Below, piece after piece: positions 1 through 11,200 of a stretch of 64,000 nt of DNA. The position numbers and the translations under genes are program-made. Location of the stretch: contig JACSVZ010000008.1 in assembly GCA_014706295.1 (NCBI GenBank), positions 18,951,659 through 19,015,658 of the forward strand, given 5' to 3'. Under the pieces are notes generated by a model. The model saw nothing but the letters and a program-made list of their open reading frames with translations. It searched no databases and was not told where the DNA came from. Each line of letters starts with the position of its first letter. Positions within the stretch are counted from its first letter, which is position 1. Source of the DNA: Lycocorax pyrrhopterus obiensis (taxonomy: Eukaryota; Chordata; Aves; Passeriformes; Paradisaeidae).

Positions 1-1479
1 GGAAACAAAACGGGCATGGCCCCTAGCATCACGAGCAAGGTATACTGCTGAATCAAAATCAGAGGATTATTTAACTCTCCATTTACTGCAATGGGAATCA
101 ATCAGACCTCAGGCTGTCCTTTGATACAAATTATGTGTGAAGAATGCACTTTCCTGGGTGACTTTTTCTGCAGTCATTCTTGGCTTGGACACTCACATGT
201 CCACCTCTGGCAAATCACTGGCAAATGCAGGAGTATGTGTGGCACAGGGGATGGACCTTAGGATATAAAATACAGTCCAGGGAAGATAGAAGAAACTCTG
301 TTTTCCTCATAAAATTTCTTTTTTTCTGTACCCTTTCAGGAGAGGATCTGATCCTACTAATTTTAAATCAAAACTCCAATTCTCGTGAAGTACAGTGGTA
401 CCAGACCTTTTAAAGCAGAGACACAATATACTTAAAGCACCAGGCAGGTAATGATAACAAGACAAGGAATGTCAAAATCACAAACACAAATATTTTAGGC
501 ACAGCAGTTTGTTTCTGCTTTAAAGCAAATGAGGTGATGTGGTCCCAGCTGAAGGACTCTCTGCAATAGCCCTGTTTTGCAGAGAGGAAAATACTTAGAA
601 GATTTTTACCTGAATCCACATGGAAATAATGTAGTCCCTGGATAGCCAAAGTTCCTCTTTGGCACTAAAGATGCCTACCACAAAAAGGAGTGTGAAACAC
701 CCCTCTCAGTGCTCCTGACACAGGCTGCAGGGAAGAGGGAAGATTTCTTTTGAAGCAACCAGCTCAAAAAAGACAATCTTACAACATTATTTTGTTTACA
801 ATACAAACACAGATACATACAAACACAAGCATTGTGCGGCACAAACGTGCTTCCCCCCAGATCTCAGTGCACAGCATGACATGATGATTGCAGTGCTGCA
901 GGTGTCTTTCCATACCATATAGCAGATATTGTGTATACAGCAAGGAACCGGGAGAAAGAAACTTCTGGCTTAGAGAGGGGATCGGTGCAAGGAGTGGTGC
1001 GTGTCCCAGGCTGTGCTTTGCAAAGGGAATTCCAGAGGCTATCCTGTTCACCAGCTGACAAGGCCCTGACTGCTGGTTAACTGTGAGTGTTGGCCTTCAT
1101 TTCCATACTCGAGAAACACCTCTCCTTCCACAAACTGCCCAGACCCTCTCTTGCCCCAGGCATCTCTTGTCTCCAAGGTATGGCCAGACATCCTCTTCTG
1201 GGTATCTCCAGAGCAATCAGGGATGTGACTGCCCTCAGGCAGGCATGACTGTTCAGTAGCCGAGCTACAGCATCGTTGGTGAAGGGTGAATGAATCTCAG
1301 CCTACTTCAGTGCAAAGCCAGCCAGACAAGCTGAAGTCACCTCCTGTGGATGGGTGGGAAGAGATCCCTGGTGCATGGCAGCGTATCTGACTCCTCCAGC
1401 AACTTGCAACACAATCGTGTGATTAGGGCTTTAATAGCCCGTTCCTTTTTTTGCTAGATTTGTCATCAGAAACACAGGA

Positions 1480-1835
1480 ACATAGGAAATGCCAGATGAC
1501 ACCAGAACAGTGTTGTGGCTCCTAACACACACAACTACTACAAACCAAGTGTTAGCACCTTGCAATACCAGATGTGCATTGATCCAGCTGCTCACAGCTG
1601 TCAGCAAGGTTTCTGGTCTTCAGAGAAGGGCTTTAGCCCTGTAGCCCTGAGTTTAATCGCCCACCCAAAATATCTGTAAATGCCACTCAGGGTAATATTG
1701 TCCACTTTGATCTGTCTGACACTTTTTAGCCTTCCTATGTTCTTGGCCTCTATGACTTCTGGAGGCAAGGAGTTCCACCACTACTTACACAACATCATTG
1801 CACTGTACAGTTCATGTCCTTCTAGGTTTAAAACT
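1480..1835 (-). mobile_element. Degenerate L3/CR1-like LINE 3' fragment
   Basis: Read on the minus strand, 1779-1763 gives GGTGGAACTCCTTGCCT, followed by GAAGTCATAGAGGCCAAGAAC and, much further on, GTTCTGGTGTCATCTGGCAT. This order resembles the 3' region of old L3/CR1-type LINEs of amniotes ('tggaactccttgcct ... gtggtggaggc'). It lies in the presumed beta 3' UTR in the sense direction. The copy is heavily decayed, and the family name is tentative. Confidence 0.5.
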
Positions 1836-1839
1836 CCAG

Positions 1840-2237
1840 GAGACTTGCATGAACCAAAAGAAAGTTAAATAAAGCAGGACCTCTACACAACAAAGGAAAT
1901 AAAATATTATATAATAACAGGGTTAGTTTAAATTGGTATCTGCTCCCAGTGCTAGGTAATAAACCAACCTGTATAAATTCATATTTTTCTCAAATAGTTA
2001 CATCTTACTATATAAAAATAGCACTGTGAAAGCAAGCCAATTTGTGCAAGGGGAAAAAAAACCAAACAAAAATAAAACCCCCACCAAAAATAACCAAGAA
2101 AAAACCTTTGGAAATGCGTGAAGCGTTGCTTTTGTGCTGCATGTTAGCAGTGAAATATATTCATTCCCTAATACTGGTTATCTGCTCTCTGGGTCCTACA
2201 GTAAGAAATCCTGTAGACGGCTTACAATGCTTGCCTC
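1840..2237 (-). other. CXCL12: Start of the CXCL12-beta 3' UTR
   Basis: The stretch directly after the beta stop shares several runs with the human beta 3' UTR over about the first 100 bases (2237-2140). It then becomes rich in T-runs and A+T. I find no AATAAA on the minus strand between here and position 1, so the beta UTR probably continues beyond the left edge of the window. The sequence from position 1 to about 1480 is likely more of the same UTR or its flank and shows nothing else I can name. Confidence 0.7.
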
Positions 2238-2253
2238 TTACATCTTGAACCTC
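2238..2253 (-). CDS. CXCL12: CXCL12 beta-specific terminal coding exon (RFKM)
   Basis: Only 16 coding bases belong to this exon: G completes Lys89, then AGG TTC AAG ATG, then TAA at 2240-2238. The acceptor CAG ends at 2254 and follows a T/C-rich tract (minus-strand 2280-2256). The encoded tail is identical to mammalian CXCL12-beta. The first 100 or so bases after the stop align with what I recall of the human beta 3' UTR, including the shared runs TTACTGTAGGACCC and CCAGTATTAGGGAA, each with one or two differences. That makes a chance match very unlikely. Confidence 0.93.
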
Positions 2254-5200
2254 CTGTTGATGAAGAAGAAAGTGAAACACTATTAAGGTTTATTTCAGTT
2301 GCAAAAGCTTTGATATCAGGCCTAGTCAAACAGCAAATCTGTGTCTGGACTAACCCAAAGGCAGCCCCTCCAACCAGTAACTGCTGAACATTTTGGGAGA
2401 AGTTCTCCACAAGGAGCTACTGGGACCCAGCAGGGCAAACCCAGCAGTGGGTGTTATTTTGGGCAGGTTGTGCTCATCACAGTTAGTAAGGTGTTCAGAA
2501 CTAATATAGGAGGAAGGCTGGCTAGAAAGCTTATTCTGGACTTGAAAGCCAGAGCAGAGAATTATCGGTGGGCAAAGAAACTCAGCAAAAAATACAGCAG
2601 GGAAAGGAGAGATTTACCATTTGTGAGCAGCCCCAGTAGCGGAGCAAGTGGCACTGGGAATGCCTCCTCTACCTGCCCCTACCCCACAGCTCTGATGGAG
2701 ATCATGGACTGCAGCTCCAGAGAGTGCAAGGTCTCCGTGAGGATGGAGGAATGTAGAGGGCAGCCCATGCTCTGCTCTTGTTCGGCTTCCACTGTGGGAT
2801 GGCTGGAAAGTAGAGGCAGCCAGTGTGCTGCCAGCCAGGATCCACCCCTGAGCCTCCCTGCCCTGGGACCTCACCTGCTGTGAGCAGCTGGGGAGCACAT
2901 CGGAGCACTGGTGACCAGCTGCCCAGTGAAGGTGGGGTGACAGGCAGGGCAGGCAGGCGCTGCACAGTAAACGTGTGTGGCCTGAAGGGCTGAGGTAGGA
3001 GCTCAGGTGGGGTGCAGACAAATGGAGTCTCCCATGCTCAGTGTGAGCATGGTACCCAGGAGAGTGTGGGTTAGGCATCATAGCAAAGTGCAAGTGTCTC
3101 GTGTGTGTGGTTCACTCAGAACAAGGAGCCAGTTTGTGCTGGTGGCCTCCAGGTTTTGTCTGAAGTGACCTCTACTCCTGCTCCAGGCTGATCGGCCCTT
3201 TGCAGCCTAGATGAGGTCACTAAGGCTGAGTTACGAACGTCAGGGGGTAAACACCAGGTATTCAAAAACTGATGTCTCAGCATGTCTTGTCAAACACCCC
3301 TTCCAATGCCTGCTGGACAGCTAAGGCTCTGTGGCCACAGCCAGAGACTGTGGCTCCCAGTAAAGGTAGTCTCAGAAAGCTCATCTAGGCACAAAAAGGA
3401 TGACTAAACCATGAGGAAAATTTTTCCTCTGAAGATATCTTTTCCAATATCCCACAGCTGTAACCCTACTTCTTTTGGTGCAGAAAGGCAGGACAAACCA
3501 CCCTGGTGAGGAAAAAAAACCTGGGACATGCAGAGCACTGGCATTTATAACACCATTCCCTGGGAGTTGCCTAGCATCTCCCATAGGAAAGGCATCAACC
3601 AGTCACCCATGCACCACATCATGTTGTCACCACGCGGTGCTGCATTTCTCATTAAAGAACACCAGTGGCAAATTCACAGCTGTTATAGCTTTACTCTGTC
3701 AGTTTGATATTGGAGCTAAAATATATAGGGCTCCCAAACCTTTACCCTGTTTCTTGACTTTGTCTTTGCTTCTTTTGGCCTCTTTGTGTGTCCATTTTCC
3801 CACATCTGTTGTAGCTAAACTTCACCCCTCTTTTAAGCGTTTTATCTATATAATACTCCTTTGAAGGAAGGATAGAGATATTATCCTCAACAAATATGGG
3901 GGGAAATGGAGATCTGGATAGACTAATATATTTGCCCAAGGTCCCATAAGGTGGTCAGTGGAAGAGCAGGGACTTGAACCTGAGGTATCCCAGCTCAGAA
4001 ACTAATGCCTCCTACCATTCTTTCTCCCTGGAGACTTTAGTGGTGTTGCACGGGAAGGGCAGAGTGGGCCCCGTTTCTTCTGTTGCTTTTTTTTATGAGT
4101 GCGATGACGTGGTCTAAATTAAAAGAAAAATACAAAAAAGACTGCCATAAATTATCCATATACAAAGGCCTTATTCACATTTATCCTATGGTCCCTTCAT
4201 ATCTTGCTGGCAGGGTGCAAATGTAGCACTCCCTTTCATATAACCTCTGTCTCAGAGGAATGCTAGACAAGTAAAGGTGTCCTGGTGGAAGAACATTGGC
4301 AAACTCTGAGGCCAAAACAACCCTTTTATCCAAAATATCAAAGCCTCCCCAAATGCCTTCCAGAATTTCTCAGCCAGGAGCCTCACCATCCAGAGTTCCC
4401 CCTGGGGTACAGTGAAAGGAGAGGAGGGCTGCATTTCTGGCTTCCCACCCAGCATTCCTGCTGACATCAGCAAGAACCAGTGGCTACTCCGAGGGGATCT
4501 GTGGGCCTTTGGTGCCTTAAAGCAAGGCTGTAAAGATAATCACCCACATTGTCCCCCTTCGTGTGGGGCCTTCACCCAGCACGTGCTTGGTGGAGTACTG
4601 GGAGGTTGACAAATTAGGTCAGAAATTAGGAAGAGCTGCCACACCAGGGCTTGGAAGGCAGCAGCAGGTCTTGGCTACCAACACAGCCAGCCTCTACATA
4701 GTCAAGAGTTTCTTTTCCTTTCTCCCAGCTGGCTTAACAGAAAGATTTTTCCCGTGTGACTTTGTTATCTTCTCCAGATCCATCGGATCTCTCCTGTGTG
4801 TCTGCAGTAGCCACTGAGCTTAATGGACTCCGGCATCTTGAAGCGAGGGAAGTTCTGAAGTGGGACTGTATTAACATGACAGCAGAGAAGATGGGCTCTG
4901 TTAACTCTGTAGAGGTCTGATTTTGCATATCCTTCTACAAAGGCAGGAGGGAGAGGGAGTCAATGTACCGTAAATGATGACTGGGATTGCGTGGAAGTGG
5001 TAAAGGATTTGTTAGCTATTTCAAGAAAGGACTGATTTGCCCCATGTCTATACAATGGATGAATTTTGAATGATGTTGGCCACAGCAGCTGCACAATGAT
5101 TTTTAAAGCCAGTTAAGGAATTTGGATTCCTGTCAGCCTGAATGTGTTTTACTGATGTCTCATGTGTATATTACATGGAGATGTGATGAATATAAAGCAA

Positions 5201-8200
5201 TAATAAATGCTAAGCAGAATTAGTGAGCAAAATAATTCCCTAGAAAAAAAATTTCTGGTTTCATAATTAACTGTATTGGAATACTATTCTAGGAACTTCT
5301 CCTTGCCCTTAGCTGCAAATTATAACACTGAAGATATTCTCATATTGAAGTACTGGTATAGATTAAGATGTCTTCACAGTTTGGATTCTACTTAAGCAAT
5401 TACAAGAGCCCTTTCTACAAAACGTATTGATTTTATTCCAGAAAAATAAATTCCCATGTACAATTGGGTTTTCATAACATGAAACAATTAGCCATTTTAT
5501 TGCTAGTGCATATAGGGTAATGTCACATTTCATACAATTTTGGTACAAGTGAAAAAATATAATATATGGCTGATTGAAACTGATAGCTACATTAACATTT
5601 ATAGATCTATATAGATTCATTTTACAAGCTGTTAGTAGTTTAGAGGGATATCGGTGATTTAAACTACCAACATTCATATGGCTCCAATTCAAATATATGA
5701 ATTGTTTGATGCGCTATAAATATATTCCAAAGTACATTTCATTGAAGAAGTCAAAGCTGTGCACTAAAATATATCAAAAACATGCCTTGTGAAAATGCTA
5801 CAGACAGAGCCCTGACTGTCTGTGGAGCATGAAAATGCCACTGGTGCTAGCATTACTAGTTGGAAAATGAACACAATGCCATGATTACAGGATTAGGTGA
5901 TGGAGATAGATGCTTTCTGTCACCTCATTTCATAGAGCTGGGACCAAATTCTCTCTTGTTACTCAATGTAAACCAGGATGAATCCACCTAATTGGCAGAA
6001 ATGCTTCTGTAGTAGCATTTCGTAAACAAAACCTAGAATCTGGCTGGAGATCAGGCAGACTCACTGGTTTCAGTAGAGCTGGTCTCAGATCTTCACTAGG
6101 GGAAGTGAGAGCAGAACATGTTCCAGCTGAGTTGTTCTCCTAAGTTAGACAGGCACACAATCATATTTGCCCAACCTTGCAGATTTCTAAAATGCCTCCT
6201 GAGTTTCAGTTTGGGGATGATCACAAACAGAAACTTAAGCAGGAGCTTGAGGAGTTTTCCAATTTGTAGAATAAAGTAGCTCAGGCCCCTAGGATAGTCA
6301 GCATGGGCCACATCCTGCTCTTAGTTTCAGTAGTGCCTAAACCCAAAGCCATTCTGGCAGCATTAACCTGGATTACTTCTGCAGAGAATTTGTCCAGAGG
6401 ACAAAAGGGCTGAGTGCTGGCAGCAAAGAAGGCACTGAGCATCAGATGAGATGGGAAGAGCTGTCAGGGCTGGAATCACATTGACTTTGTTAGCTGGCTT
6501 CCTTCCTTCATCCTCCTCACTCTTGGCCCCAGTGCAGTCCCCAAAAGGGACACGTGGAGGAATCTCTCTACTTCTGGTGGCATTTTTCCCCTTGCTTATT
6601 GTAAAAACACAGGGGAGCAAAGAATTTTTTTAACTCTACCCCTTGTTTGGTAGATGCATTTACAAAGCAAACAGCAGAGAGCATTCAGGTACCTGTGCTG
6701 CCCATCTGCCCTGAGGCCATACCTTCCCCAATGATGCATTGTTTCTGCAAATGATTGGATTCCAGCCCTGCCTTCATCCTACAGATGCAGGTGGGACAAG
6801 GTTCAGCAGGGGTACAGCGCAGTTACTGTGGGGCGGGAATGTGATGGCAAGGGTGGCAGGGATACTGAGTGCACAGGTAGGCTTGCTGGCCAAAATGCTG
6901 CTGCTGGATCAACCACAGCCCAGGTCTCTGGGCAAGCAAGGGAATGCTTTGTACATCATTTGGTATGTACCGTCCTGTGGTGCTGGAAGGCTGGAGCCCT
7001 CGCCAGCAGTTCAGCACAAAAATGTGGTCTGTGCTGCTCTTTTCAGCATAAAATTGAACAGAGATGGGCTGAGTCCACCTCAAAGTAGACATGGGGAATA
7101 AAAATAGATTTAAAAAGTCCCAATTGGCCAAGTTGGGCTGGTTTTCCCCGGTCTTGTGGGAAAGGCTTATTCATGGTAGCACATCGTGCCTTGGCCGACA
7201 TTAACAGCATTCCACACTGGGCAGCAGAGAAACCATTTTCAGCACCAAGAATCCCTAGGCCTCAGCTGCCTGTGCAAGCAGACACCCAGTGTAACATGGA
7301 GAAGGGGCTCCAAAGACACCGGAACGATATAGATTCTGAAGTAATTGTAGTTTGGTTTGGGGAAGAGGGGGCACAAAGGAAGCATTTTCCTTGGGAGAAC
7401 AGCTTTTTTTAAAAAGGGGATGAGTTCGGGACCCCAGAACATACTCATTAGCATAAATTTTGCCTCAAACCCTGGCAAAATTCTTAGTTTAACGTCTAGG
7501 ATATATTAGAAACTGTTGTTTTAATACAAATTAGGTCAACTCCAAACCCTTCTTTGAAACAATATCTGATTCCGCAAGTACTTTGTCCACATGGTAAAAG
7601 CCAGCCCTTAATGTTCTACCCTTTAATAACTGAGGATGTTAGCTGTTAAGTCCATTTGTCTCTTGCCTTACTTGTTTAAAGCTTTCTCCAGATATTCCTG
7701 GATCCACTTTAGCTTGGGATCAATGCACACTTGCTTGCTGTTGCTCTTGAGCTTTGCACTGCCAAAGGAGAAAAGTTAGAGTGAGTCCAGTGTGCAACAC
7801 TCGTCATCCCACACCCACCCCCAACCCCTGTGCCTTATTTTCCTTGGGTGCCAGTGCTGCTCTCGGTTAACCCGTGAGCAGGATGGGTTACTTCTCCCAT
7901 CCTTGAGTCACCTATTACAAATATCCCTGGTTTGGAAACCATCTGTCTCCTCTGACAGGCTCTCGTGGTCTGTACTGAGAATCGTGTGAGAGTGGAACAG
8001 ACACAGAATTTGAATCTAAGACTTCCAATTCACACCTGGACTGTTAAGGAGTTAGTGTTGTTGCTGCCAACAACAGAAAAAATTCATTTGGAAATACTGA
8101 CATGGTAAATATAGGTAATTTTTGCAAGGAATTGATTAAGAACAGCTTTTAGATTCAACCCAAAACAGAAGTTTCACGTGTTTTGAGGACAACACCTCTC

Positions 8201-11200
8201 GGATGTTGCGAAAGAAAGACTGTGGTCACTTGTTAGCTTTTTGTTTTATACAAGACTGAATTAACAGGTTGCAGGGAGGAAGACAACTGAAAGTGCCATA
8301 ATGCCAGAGGCAAGTTTCCCCTCCTGTATTCACTCAGCATTGAAAATAAAGGAAGAAACCTCCTGAGGGGTTTCTCCTGGATGTTCAAGCTGCACTTCCC
8401 ACACCAAACTGTTGACCTAATTTGAATTCCCTGTGAATTTGACATTTGGGCTATCTGCATCTTTCATTCAGAAGCAAGACAAATAGGTTTTCATCAGCAG
8501 GTCTCACCCTCCAGGGATCTCAGGACCTTCTGAGAGCTGTTATCTCCCACATTCCCTGCAGCACCCTGCCTCTGCCCCAGCTGCTCCAAAATTTCCCTCT
8601 AAACAGCCTGCCTGCCTTGGGAAAGTGCAAAGAACTGCAATTTCATGGAAGTGCCCATACAAATAAGTTCAGTACTTGTTTAAACATTTGCTGGATGGAA
8701 GCCATAATGTTCCTCACTTTACAAAATGAAATCTGCAGAATATAAAATGATGGCGTAAGAAATAACAGGTCAAAAAGGCTCCTTGCTCTGAAGTTATGCA
8801 ACAACACAGTTGTAACATAAACACATCAAGGATCCGTCTTGCAACCCCTGCGCCAGTAAAGAGATGAATGGGCCTAATTCATATTTCCCTCACAGCAGTG
8901 CCAAGCTGGAGCATTTCCAGCTAAGTGATACCAACAGAGTGTAAGAATGGATTTGCTGATGTTAGCAGTGCCTGGGAATTCTTGAGCTGACCTCACAGGG
9001 TACAGAAGCAAAAGCACACATAACCAGTCTCTAGCCACATCCAATACAATTCCTCTCACCTAATATTACCTCTCACCTAATACTGAGACACTGATTTGTT
9101 CAGACATTTATTTCTGAGCCTGTCAGCCCCTGCTCCTTGTGCAGTCGTGGAAGAGACACAGGCAATCATATGGAGTGTTTAACGTGGACTGGTTTATGTG
9201 TCTACTTGCTAAAAATGCTCATTTCCCTGTACTGAAAAGCAAGGAATTTCATGTGGGCTTTGTAGAAGTAGACTTTGACAGAGGAGTTCACTGGATTTGG
9301 AGAGATGATTTCCAATAGAATGAAAACCAACAGCCTGCTCTTAGGCTTTTTTCCAGGTACAACTCCCCTTAGCCAAAAAGGAAAATGTACTTGCACAAAA
9401 AAACCCCCAAGCAACAAAACCCGCAAAATATCTTCTAGCAATTATATGTTTCACTTACATTCTCTATTCCTAAAAATCACAACTTTTCATTTATTTACAC
9501 CTTCACTGTTTAATGCTTAAAATGATTCAAGATGAGAAATTCATGTGTTAGTTTTGATTGATTTCATCTTCAGTTCCAATAAAGACCTAGTTTGAACTCA
9601 TGCTGTTTCAAGGGTATTTGGAGGGATGTTTTTAAGTACCATGCTTTTCAAAGTAACAAAAAGAGGGTGAACTATAGGTTCGTATGTTCTGTGTACCACA
9701 GATAAACACATTTGGGTCAGGAATGGGAAAGCACAGGAGTTGTTTCTGTTCCTGCATTTCATGCTCCTGTTTATCTCTAATTACTATAATCCTCTGTTAA
9801 TTAAGAGATAAATATATACTCTATCCTATCTTAAAAGCTGTCATTTTCTTGAAACTACTCCAGAAGATTCCAAATCCTCTAAAAAGCCTTAGCGCTGGGA
9901 CCCTTATGACATCCACTGACAGGCCCAGAGCACAAATCCATGCACTACTGCATTTTGGATGCTTGCCGCCAAAATTGTTTATAGGGAGAGAATGGAGTTA
10001 GTCACAGCTGGTTTTGCCATCTTTTGGAAAGGAAATTATTTCTCAGCTGAGGCTTACATTTTTGTCACTGTCCTCCTCCAAATCTCAAGGAAGAAGCTCA
10101 TGATAAAATGTGTATGATCTACACAGAGTGGTTTAAAACAGAAAAAAAAGTATGAATAAAAACTGGTTCATGAATGGATAGACACTCACGTACATTCCTG
10201 AGCAATCTCATGAAACCACATCAGTTTTCTGAGTGCAAAAATGTTTTAGATGACAAAAATTGATTTTTACAGCATTTGGGTTGCAAGAGGAAGGGCTCAA
10301 TATATGGGTCAAAGACAGAACTAGCAATGGGATCACTGCACAGAAACCAAATCTAGTCCCTGACACCCTCTTAAAGAGGCTAACAGAAGCTGAGAGTAGT
10401 AAGGCTCCCTTGCAATGGAAAGATGAATGCTATTTTCTTTTTCTTCAGAAGGTTTTGAATTTTGGGAGAGGACGAAGTGGGTCACCTGTGAACAAGTGAA
10501 CAAAAAAGGCCTTCCTAAAACACACATGTGCGAATCTACAAAGACAAACAAACAAACAAAATCCCAAAGTTTCCTGAAAATCAGGGTTGCTTTTCCAGCA
10601 AAAATAAAGAAGTTATCTTCCACTGGGAACCCATCTTTCTGTTCTGCTGCGATTTATCGAGTCAGTCCCTGCCTGGTAAGCGTCCCTAGATTAGGCCATC
10701 AAGTGTTTAGGGTCTGTACCTCCTGTGGAGGATACATGAAATACAGGATTTCCTTCTGCTTGTTTAGCTCCACTCTGTGGAGAAGTGACCCATTAGAAGA
10801 CTCAAACCCCTGTAAAGTTTTATCCCAAGGTGTGAAGCCCCACATCCAGGGCAATGGACAGCCTGTCTGACATTCCTGCTCACATACGCACGGGGGAACA
10901 GGACATGAGATCACACAGTAACAGGGAATCACAGAGAACACAGCTGGGAAACAACCAGCTGGGCTCCTTTATGTGGGGTAAAGCAGGGCCCAGCTGTACC
11001 TGACAAATAGGGTGAAGAGATGAATTGGAGGTCATGGTATGAGATAGGCGGAAATTCAACCACCAGAGCAGGCACCAGCTCTGTGACCCTTCTTTTTGAC
11101 ACCCGAGATTTGCACCCAGCTGAAAAGAACAAGAGACTTACACAATCTGAAGTGAGCAGTTGGGTGTGGAGAGGATTTTGAGGTGCTTAATATTGGCTCT

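Larger units (their letters stand above)
5415..7667 (-). other. CXCL12: CXCL12-alpha 3' UTR (retained start of the last intron)
   Basis: The alpha mRNA continues past the stop at 7668 into sequence that is intron in beta. The distal part (about 5790-5415) is clearly homologous to the end of the human alpha 3' UTR, and two AATAAA signals close it, so the UTR is about 2.2 kb. The middle portion (about 6120-7600) shows no similarity that I recognise. Cleavage is expected about 10-25 bases after 5432, but the exact site is not visible. Confidence 0.85.
2254..7671 (-). other. CXCL12: CXCL12 intron 3 (beta splicing only)
   Basis: This 5.4 kb intron has donor GTAAGG at 7671 and acceptor CAG ending at 2254. 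Its first 2.2 kb double as the alpha 3' UTR. The remainder holds a MIR-like SINE (3853-4025) and a weak candidate alternative exon (3742-3805). Mammals use a third terminal exon (gamma) from this interval, with a very Lys/Arg-rich tail. I found no sequence encoding that tail here. Confidence 0.85.

Noticed and set aside
2341..2883. 180-codon plus-strand ORF beside the beta exon
   Set aside because: Antisense in an intron, no recognisable motif, and a comparable antisense-frame ORF overlaps it.
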